Below, piece after piece: positions 8,046-14,850 of a stretch of 19,518 nt of DNA. A program made the position numbers and the translations under genes. Origin of the DNA: Bacteroidales bacterium. Its GTDB lineage: Bacteria > Bacteroidota > Bacteroidia > Bacteroidales > F082. Each line of letters begins with the position of its first letter. Within the stretch, counting starts at the first letter, position 1. The stretch covers positions 1 to 19,518 of the forward strand of contig JAEEQP010000062.1 in assembly GCA_016285355.1 (NCBI GenBank), given 5' to 3'. The notes under the pieces are model-generated. The model was not told where the DNA came from. It saw only the letters and a program-made list of their open reading frames with translations, and ran no database searches.

Positions 8046-10060
8046 TTATAGAGGTTTCTGACCTTTTCAAGCACTTTATCGTTGACCTTCACCGGATATT
8101 TGTCTTTCAGCGACTGCACCCATTTTTGTTCTAACTCCACTTGATAGTCGGAAGTGACGAGGCCGCGGGCTTCTTTGAGGGTCTTTTGCTCAGGCTTGCG
8201 CACGTCCCTGATGCATACGATAACGGTGGATTCGTCGACTGAGGACGAAATCTCGTTTCTCACGCCCACTTTCCATTCGGTTTGGTCAACATATTGGTTG
8301 TCACCTCTTTGATAGAAACCGTTGCGGACGAAGGCAGAACTGATGGAATCGCGCTTGATGACGTTTCTGAGACTGTCGAACGGAACACCTTCGTCTAAAA
8401 GGGCCTTCACCTTGGGCAGCGATTCGGGCTTCGTCACCGTGATGACGCAGGCTTGGGCGCGGTCTTCCCACATGTATTTGGAGGCGTTGCGCTCGTGGAA
8501 TTCCTTCAGTCCAACGGTGTCTTTCACAGCCTTGTCCCAAACTTCGCGATCCATGAGGTCGAAGAGCAGGATGCCGTCCCTGTATTCCTGAACCAAAGCT
8601 TTGAACTCAGGGTACTTGTCTTCGAGGCGTGAATCAGCATAGTTCATGGCTGTTTCGTTGGCGAAAGTCTCATAGAGTTGGTAGGCGTAAGTGCCCGGCG
8701 TGACATACTTCTGCGGTTTCATGTTTGCTTGGATGTAATTGACGAAGTCACTCACCTTGGTGGCGTGACCATCTAAAGTGAACAGTGTGGCATTCATGTC
8801 AACGTTGGCGGCAGGCTTGTATTCCTCTCTTAAGATGGTACTGTCGACGGTGGCAATGAAAGCCTCCACGTTCTTGTCGTTCTGCTTGAACTTGTATTCG
8901 TTCTTCACCTGCCTGAGCACCACTTCTTCCGACTTCTTGGAGCGTTGGTCCTTCTCGATACGCTCACTCAAGCCTTTGGATTCCTTGTCGAAAGAGCCCA
9001 CGCCCGACTTGCTCAACAACTTTATGATGTGGAAACCGTAATTGGTGCGGACGGGCTTAGCTATTTGGTCAATTTCCAAGGACTTGCAGGCTTCAATGAA
9101 CTCAGGAACAATACGGCTGACCGTGAAGTTGCTCAATGTGCCGTTGCGGCTGACGGTGCCTTTGTCGTCGGAGTATTGTTTCACCATCTCGTTCCAGTTC
9201 TTGCCGTCTTTGGACATCAATTCGTTGTAGATGTTGTCGGCTTTCTGCTTCATGGCGGCTACGTCTTCTTCGGGGGCGTCGTAAGGCAGTTGCAGGAAGA
9301 TGTGGGCGGCCTGGATGCTACCCATAGCGTCGGTAATGCTGACCACCTTAATAAGATGGTAACCGAAATCGCTGCGCACAGGCATCGAAATCTCGCCTTC
9401 CTTGGTGTTGTAGGCACCGGTCTCAAAAGGATAAACCATATCGAAGACGGTGAAATAGCCGAGGTCACCGCGGTTGCCCGGACGGCCAGGGTTTTGTTCC
9501 GTGGGTTTCATGTCCTTGGCCGATGGGTCGTCAGAATAACGGACCGCCAAGTCGCCGAAATCTTCGCCTTTCAGGGCCTTCTTGCGGATGTCCATGGCTT
9601 TGTTGTAGGCTTTCAGCGTGTCAGACGGCAGGGCGTTCTTGTCGCAGCGGATGAGGATGTGTGAGGCGCGGATGTCTTTCAGCTTGCGCTGGTAGGCTTC
9701 CTGAATCAGCTCGTCGGTGATGTCGTCGCTGCTCATGAAGGGCTTGGCCAACTGTTTGCGGTAGCCGGCCAGTTCCCTCTGGAACTTCGCGCTGGTATCC
9801 AATTTCAGGCGTTCGGCCTCCATCACCTTCATACGGAAGGTCGTGAAGAGGTCGAGGTATTCGTCGACGGATTTCTTCTCGATGACATCGCTTTTGAGGT
9901 TGTTTTTGTAATACACATCGGTGAATTCCTTCACGGTGATGTCTTGGTCGCCGATAGTCATCAACACTTGCTTGTCGAGTTTTGACTGGGCGTTGGCATA
10001 AAAAGTAGGCATCAGAATTGATGCTAACAGAAACATTTTCAAAAAGTTAACTTTTCTCAT
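8042..10060 (-). CDS. PpiD/SurA-type peptidyl-prolyl isomerase with two parvulin domains and a degenerate third
   Basis: 672 residues from the ATG at 10060. A longer open frame runs to 10207, but residue 1 here begins a clean signal peptide (MRKVNFLKMFLLASILMPTF, cleavage near ANAQ). The N-terminal region (27-130) is SurA-N-like. Parvulin 1 covers about 131-241 (RASHILIRC, YSDDPSAKD, GDLGYF, FGYHLIKV). Parvulin 2 covers about 249-350 (AAHIFLQL, YSDDKGTVSRNGTL, YGFHIIKLL). From about 560 a weaker repeat of the same fold is suggested by AQACVITVTKPESL and RNGFY. The family acts in the periplasm on outer-membrane and secreted proteins. It is first in a four-gene block with the next foldase genes and moxR. 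Confidence 0.88.
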   Translation of the reverse strand: MRKVNFLKMFLLASILMPTFYANAQSKLDKQVLMTIGDQDITVKEFTDVYYKNNLKSDVIEKKSVDEYLDLFTTFRMKVMEAERLKLDTSAKFQRELAGYRKQLAKPFMSSDDITDELIQEAYQRKLKDIRASHILIRCDKNALPSDTLKAYNKAMDIRKKALKGEDFGDLAVRYSDDPSAKDMKPTEQNPGRPGNRGDLGYFTVFDMVYPFETGAYNTKEGEISMPVRSDFGYHLIKVVSITDAMGSIQAAHIFLQLPYDAPEEDVAAMKQKADNIYNELMSKDGKNWNEMVKQYSDDKGTVSRNGTLSNFTVSRIVPEFIEACKSLEIDQIAKPVRTNYGFHIIKLLSKSGVGSFDKESKGLSERIEKDQRSKKSEEVVLRQVKNEYKFKQNDKNVEAFIATVDSTILREEYKPAANVDMNATLFTLDGHATKVSDFVNYIQANMKPQKYVTPGTYAYQLYETFANETAMNYADSRLEDKYPEFKALVQEYRDGILLFDLMDREVWDKAVKDTVGLKEFHERNASKYMWEDRAQACVITVTKPESLPKVKALLDEGVPFDSLRNVIKRDSISSAFVRNGFYQRGDNQYVDQTEWKVGVRNEISSSVDESTVIVCIRDVRKPEQKTLKEARGLVTSDYQVELEQKWVQSLKDKYPVKVNDKVLEKVRNLYK

Positions 10061-10117
10061 TGCTGATATTTTTACTGTTTGTTCTTTCAATGATGATTGA
10101 TGTTGTGAAACGGGCGG

Positions 10118-10180
10118 TAAAATTACACAAAAACCGCCAAACTTCACCCAACAATTTTGAATAACGATGAAATTTGGCGG
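10118..10180 (-). promoter_or_regulatory. putative promoter and inverted repeat upstream of the foldase operon
   Basis: On the minus strand TAATTTTA (10125-10118) is a near match to the -7 box TAnnTTTG, about 58 nt before the ATG at 10060. Directly upstream is an inverted repeat: CCGCCAAACTTCA (10134-10146) and TGAAATTTGGCGG (10168-10180), 13-nt arms with one mismatch and a 21-nt loop. It may be an operator or the end of the preceding gene's transcript. No convincing -33 box was found. Confidence 0.4.
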
Positions 10181-10203
10181 ATAGTATGTCTCGCAAGCGA
10201 GAA

Positions 10204-10614
10204 TCAAGACTTCAAAGTGCCTTCCACTTGGAGACCGTCGGCAAGCACTTTGAAATCGTTCACGGTAATTGCGTCGAACACGGATTTCACCTGCTCAATT
10301 GTACCCAGATGAATCAGGAAATAGTTGTTGTCTTGTTTCTCCATCAAACCTTCCGGAATTTTGTTTTTCAGCAGGCTGAGGGCAGTATTCAATAGGATTT
10401 CAGTGCCTTTGCCAGCCGAAATTTGCACCAATAAGTCGCTGCCTCTCAACTCCTCGACGATAAGGTCGACGGCGAGGTCTTTCTTGATGATGCCCAAATC
10501 GATAGGGTAGACGACGTGGATGGTTTTGTCATCGACGTGGGAGAAATTGATGTTTTGTTGAGCTTTTTCTAGCAGAATGTCTTGTAATTCAGGGAAAGAA
10601 ATGGATGCTTTCAT
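10204..10614 (-). CDS. conserved-looking hypothetical protein, 136 aa
   Basis: 136 residues, no signal peptide or membrane segment, so cytoplasmic. The pattern of alternating strands and helices (HVVYPI, KKDLAVDLIVEELRGSDLLV, then a helix TEILLNTALSLLKNKIP, and a final LGTIEQVKSVFDAITVNDFK) suggests a small alpha/beta domain. I do not recognise the family and see no catalytic motif. It sits between the GxxExxY gene (56-nt gap) and the foldase operon (143-nt gap containing a promoter and inverted repeat), all on the minus strand. Codon use is like its neighbours, so it is probably a native gene rather than cargo. Confidence 0.65.
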   Translation of the reverse strand: MKASISFPELQDILLEKAQQNINFSHVDDKTIHVVYPIDLGIIKKDLAVDLIVEELRGSDLLVQISAGKGTEILLNTALSLLKNKIPEGLMEKQDNNYFLIHLGTIEQVKSVFDAITVNDFKVLADGLQVEGTLKS

Positions 10615-10670
10615 TGGAATGAATTTTATTGTTTGTTATTTGTTATTCTACATGAATTGTTATGAATGTA

Positions 10671-11153
10671 TCACGAATTTTCATTATTTTTTTCCTCGTA
10701 TTCTTCATCCCAGTCTGGGTATTCAGGATAGAGAGGATACATGTCTTTGTCGAGCAGAATGCATTCGTTTGTCTCTTCTATATAGGCATAGCGTTCGCCT
10801 TGCAGACTTGGTTGCCCAAAGTTGATAAGTAAACCTACAGGTTTTTTCGTCAGACGCAAATAATTGAACAACTGGGCACGATGGGCAGGTAACAATTCTT
10901 TGACGGATTTCAGTTCCACAATTACCTCATCGACTACCAAATCCATCTTGTAAAATTTCTCCATCCTGTGCCCTTTGTAATAACAAGGAAGAAGTTTTTC
11001 CGACTCGCAATTTATGTCTTTTTCAAGCAATTCCATATAAAGAGCTTCGTTGTACAAAGGTTCCAACAATCCCCAGTTCAACTCTCTGTGAACCGTCATA
11101 GCCGAACCGATAATATCATAAACGAGACTTTTATATTTCTTGAAATTCAACAT
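10671..11153 (-). CDS. GxxExxY protein (PD-(D/E)XK nuclease-like)
   Basis: 160 residues. The family signature is present as G28-L-L-E31-P-L-Y34 after the helix VYDIIGSAMTVHRELNWG. The nuclease-like core follows: D71 in KMDLVVDEVIVELKS, with E80 and K82 forming the D...ExK pattern, then QLFNYLR (94-100). The length fits the family. The molecular role is not established; the fold resembles Vsr/RecB-type nucleases and these genes are repeatedly found in variable sites of Bacteroidota genomes. It is inserted between guaB and the foldase block, with an AATTCGTG-type repeat on its upstream side, consistent with an acquired gene. The C-terminal tail is acidic (DWDEEYEEK). Confidence 0.88.
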   Translation of the reverse strand: MLNFKKYKSLVYDIIGSAMTVHRELNWGLLEPLYNEALYMELLEKDINCESEKLLPCYYKGHRMEKFYKMDLVVDEVIVELKSVKELLPAHRAQLFNYLRLTKKPVGLLINFGQPSLQGERYAYIEETNECILLDKDMYPLYPEYPDWDEEYEEKNNENS

Positions 11154-11168
11154 AAATAATTTCTGAAT

Positions 11169-11205
11169 AATTCGTGATTAATTCATGGAAATTCGTGTTT
11201 AAAAA
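11169..11205. repeat. AATTCGTG-type dispersed repeat
   Basis: The short stretch between guaB and the GxxExxY gene contains AATTCGTG, ATTCATGGAAATTCGTGTTT and a following A-rich run. Related sequence occurs at 16987-17034, 17398-17464 and 18057-18104 in this window (shared core ATGG-AATT-GTGTTTT). The gap between the GxxExxY gene and the 136-aa gene also has a TCACGAATTTTC piece near 10674. Confidence 0.5.
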
Positions 11206-12690
<1,485 letters not shown>

Positions 12691-12702
12691 TTAATTAATC
12701 TG

Positions 12703-12710
12703 CAAAGGTA
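12703..12710 (-). promoter_or_regulatory. -7 box of the guaB promoter
   Basis: On the minus strand TACCTTTG matches TAnnTTTG exactly and lies 25 nt before the guaB ATG. No clear -33 box is visible 19-21 nt upstream. Confidence 0.65.
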
Positions 12711-12805
12711 GGGATTTTTTCGATAGGTAGGAGGTGTTGGCCTAAAAAATGGCAAAAGTGGTTAAATCAGGATGTATTATGCGTTTTATGCTTATCCTTG
12801 CGCCC

Positions 12806-13034
12806 ATGAACGGAAAGGAACGAAATAATCAAAAAGCGGCTCTATTTTGAGGGACTGAAGCAGGCCATCGAAGTGCCCCCGCCAGAATAGGTCATCCGCG
12901 AGGTGGACGAGATTCTTCAGGATGACGAGACTGAAGCAAGCATTAAGGAAACGATGAGGCTGTGGAAGGAGGTGTGTGGGCCTTTTGACAATTACAGGAA
13001 GATGTGGCTTTTCTTCCTCCCAAAGAGATATTTA
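12806..13034 (+). pseudogene. remnant of an unidentified gene with a frameshift and an in-frame TAG
   Basis: An ATG at 12806 starts MNGKERN, then the coding sense moves to another frame. From about 12822 that frame reads EIIKKRLYFEGLKQAIEVPP, then P-E, a TAG at 12888-12890, and continues in the same frame with VIREVDEILQDDETEASIKE and TMRLWKEVCGPF. The sequence has normal protein-like composition on both sides of the stop. Genuine genes here use TAG and TGA as stops, so recoding is unlikely and decay is the simplest reading. I do not recognise the parent family. The frame runs on into the repeat at 13035. It fills most of the gap between guaB and the ATPase. Confidence 0.55.
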
Positions 13035-13067
13035 CCGCCAAACTTTGAATTTTTTGGCAAGTTTGGC
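13035..13067 (+). repeat. 33-nt palindromic repeat, copy at the 3' side of the ATPase gene
   Basis: GCCAAACTT (13037-13045) pairs with AAGTTTGGC (13059-13067) across a 13-nt loop. The 33-nt unit matches the reverse complement of 14546-14578 with only two mismatches, both in the loop. It ends exactly one base before the TAA stop (13068-13070) of the minus-strand ATPase, so it can act as its terminator stem. Confidence 0.75.
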
Positions 13068-14498
13068 TTAACCTTCCTCGGTGTTCTCAACAAATAAGTT
13101 GTTTATTGTTAGTACTTTAACAAAATCATCACTATGTTCACCTTGAGCCAATCCCTTGGTGGTTATGAGGACAGTCCGAATGGCTTTTGAAGTCTTGGTT
13201 TCAGCCTGGAAGGTCTTGATTCGGTTTCCCAGCTTTAGGCTCTCTTCTGCATCTTGGCTGTATTCATAGCGGGAGTATTTCATCTCGCAAATATCAACAA
13301 CACCATCGGCGCGGTCTATTATCATGTCAATCTGTGCTCCCGGGGTGGTCTTGCGGCTACGCCAAGAATAGTAAGAGGTGAGGATGGTGTCCAATCGCAG
13401 GGATTGTATGATTTCCCAAACATGATACATACATAGGCGTTCAAACGCCAGTCCATACCAGTTGTTTTGGCCTGGTGTGTTGAGGGTGTGCCTCCAATAA
13501 GCGCGGTCGGTGATGGTTTCGGAGGCGCAGAAAGTCTGGTAGAAGATGGTGAAGAAATCAATCAATCTGTAGATGCCGGAGTTCTTTTTGCCTCCGTCAC
13601 TATGGTGGATGATGAGGTCGCAATAAACCAAATCCTTGAGCATCTTGGTCAATTCCTCGCCCGAAGACATTTTGAGGGCAGTGGCAATCTGTCCCCTTGT
13701 CATCCCTTCCTTGCTCTTCGAAAGCAGGCGGATGATGTCCATGTATCGTTCAGGAGTTTTGAACAGAGAGGTGTACAAGCGTCGGAACTCGTTCCTGAAT
13801 TCCGCATTGGTGGAGAAGAACAGCATATCGATGTTCTCAGCCGCACTCTTGGCTGGGTCGAGCAGGGAGAAATAGTAGGGCACACCGCCCAATGCCAGAT
13901 AAAGTTGGAGGATGGTCATCCTGTCCCACCTGTAGTGTTTGGCCTTGAAGTACATCTCGGACTGGTATAGGTTGAAGGGGCGTAGATGCATTTCGTGTGT
14001 GGTTCGCTTGTGCAATCCGCCCCGATTTTCGATGACGTTGCGAATCATCCACGAGGTGGCGCTTCCGCAGATGACCAAAAACACGTTGTCGTGCCACGAA
14101 GCGATGTTGTTCCAAAACCTGCCCAGTTCTTTGACGAACCCGGAATACTCGAAGTCGAAGCAAGAGATTTCGTCGATGAAAACCACACAACGTTTCTTGC
14201 GCTTGTTTTTCTCGATAATGGTTCCTAAAGCCTCAAAAGCCTGTTTCCAATTCTTCGGTTCGGGGCCGTCGTAGCCATATTTGGTCAGGGCCGACAAGAA
14301 GGCATCCTTTTGGTCTTCACGGTTTCCTTCCAACACGCCGCTGACAAAAAAGTCGAACTTGTCCTTGAAGAAATAACGAATAAGGGATGTTTTGCCAACG
14401 CGGCGCCTTCCATACAACGCGACGAATTCGCACTTCCCGCTTTGGTTGTAGGCCGACAGCTTCGCCAGTTCCGTATCACGTCCAATTATCTTATCCAT
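13068..14498 (-). CDS. AAA-family ATPase with DUF234/PD-(D/E)XK-like C-terminal domain
   Basis: 476 residues. The N-terminus (IIGRDTELAKL) and Walker A GRRRVGKTS (30-38) open the ATPase. Walker B is CVVFIDEIS (104-112, D109/E110) and the sensor strand is VICGSATSWM (142-151). A winged-helix-like segment (about 250-320) follows. The C-terminal part begins with GLAFERLC (349-356) and carries D391, E405 and K407 in a D...E-x-K arrangement, as in the DUF234 nuclease-like domains of these ATPases. The family is widespread and multi-copy in Bacteroidota and archaea; its role is unsettled, with mobile-element or defence functions suggested. A TACCTTTG box at 14524-14517 provides a promoter. The gene is flanked by inverted copies of a 33-nt palindrome. 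Confidence 0.88.
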   Translation of the reverse strand: MDKIIGRDTELAKLSAYNQSGKCEFVALYGRRRVGKTSLIRYFFKDKFDFFVSGVLEGNREDQKDAFLSALTKYGYDGPEPKNWKQAFEALGTIIEKNKRKKRCVVFIDEISCFDFEYSGFVKELGRFWNNIASWHDNVFLVICGSATSWMIRNVIENRGGLHKRTTHEMHLRPFNLYQSEMYFKAKHYRWDRMTILQLYLALGGVPYYFSLLDPAKSAAENIDMLFFSTNAEFRNEFRRLYTSLFKTPERYMDIIRLLSKSKEGMTRGQIATALKMSSGEELTKMLKDLVYCDLIIHHSDGGKKNSGIYRLIDFFTIFYQTFCASETITDRAYWRHTLNTPGQNNWYGLAFERLCMYHVWEIIQSLRLDTILTSYYSWRSRKTTPGAQIDMIIDRADGVVDICEMKYSRYEYSQDAEESLKLGNRIKTFQAETKTSKAIRTVLITTKGLAQGEHSDDFVKVLTINNLFVENTEEG

Positions 14499-14516
14499 AG
14501 CGTTCTAATGTTTTTG

Positions 14517-14524
14517 CAAAGGTA
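14517..14524 (-). promoter_or_regulatory. -7 box of the ATPase promoter
   Basis: TACCTTTG on the minus strand, 18 nt before the ATPase ATG, identical to the guaB -7 box. The 18-bp-arm palindrome at 14537-14585 begins 12 nt further upstream and overlaps the expected -33 region, so it could be an operator. Confidence 0.65.
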
Positions 14525-14536
14525 GTGTTTTTCTTG

Positions 14537-14585
14537 AAATGTTCCGCCAAACTTGCCAAAAAAAGCAAAGTTTGGCGGAACATTT
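14537..14585. repeat. perfect 18-bp-arm palindrome upstream of the ATPase gene
   Basis: AAATGTTCCGCCAAACTT (14537-14554) is the exact reverse complement of AAGTTTGGCGGAACATTT (14568-14585), with a 13-nt A-rich loop. Positions 14546-14578 match, on the opposite strand, the repeat at 13035-13067. Thus the ATPase gene is bracketed by inverted copies about 1.54 kb apart end to end. Confidence 0.85.
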
Positions 14586-14650
14586 GATTCTTTTGCCTGC
14601 CAAATCGATGTTTGTCAAACGCTATTTTCCACTATAATTCACTACATTCC

Positions 14651-14681
14651 ATTGCCGTTTGGAGGGAAGCCGCTATTTTTG
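14651..14681 (+). promoter_or_regulatory. Bacteroidota-type promoter in the ATPase-AbiH gap
   Basis: TTG (14652-14654), 19 nt, then TATTTTTG (14674-14681). The -7 box is the loop of a small CCGC/GCGG hairpin (14670-14684), itself nested within an 8-bp inverted repeat CCATTGCC (14649-14656) and GGCAATGG (14694-14701) that covers the following ATG. Confidence 0.5.
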
Positions 14682-14697
14682 CGGAAAATAACAGGCA

Positions 14698-14751
14698 ATG
14701 GATCATCTGAAGAAAAAATACCGACGCACAGAGCATTGGTCTGAAAAATGA
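14698..14751 (+). CDS. 17-codon mini-ORF, leader or gene remnant
   Basis: ATG at 14698 lies 16 nt after the TATTTTTG box and encodes MDHLKKKYRRTEHWSEK before TGA at 14749-14751. It is strongly basic. It may be the N-terminus of a lost gene, a leader peptide for the AbiH gene 99 nt downstream, or chance. The remaining stretch 14752-14824 shows a short GAATTC-centred imperfect palindrome (14766-14783) and nothing else. Confidence 0.25.
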   Translation: MDHLKKKYRRTEHWSEK

Positions 14752-14824
14752 CTATTTTTCCAGATGAATTCTTCCGAAGGAATTTAGAACTTGAATTATG
14801 CCATATTAATTCCAATGTTTTACG

Positions 14825-14832
14825 TATATTTG
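14825..14832 (+). promoter_or_regulatory. -7 box of the AbiH-SUMF1 gene
   Basis: TATATTTG fits TAnnTTTG and lies 18 nt before the ATG at 14851. The sequence 19-21 nt upstream is AT-rich without a clear TTTG. Confidence 0.6.
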
Positions 14833-14850
14833 CAGCAAAATTGAATCTGT

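Noticed and set aside
7194..8051. 285-residue open frame antisense to the 299-aa foldase lipoprotein
   Set aside because: It is a shadow frame: the minus-strand product has a lipobox, SurA-like motifs and a coupled start, while the plus-strand translation has no family features.
10061..10207. 49-residue N-terminal extension of the 672-aa foldase
   Set aside because: It covers the promoter and inverted repeat and precedes a clear signal peptide start at 10060.
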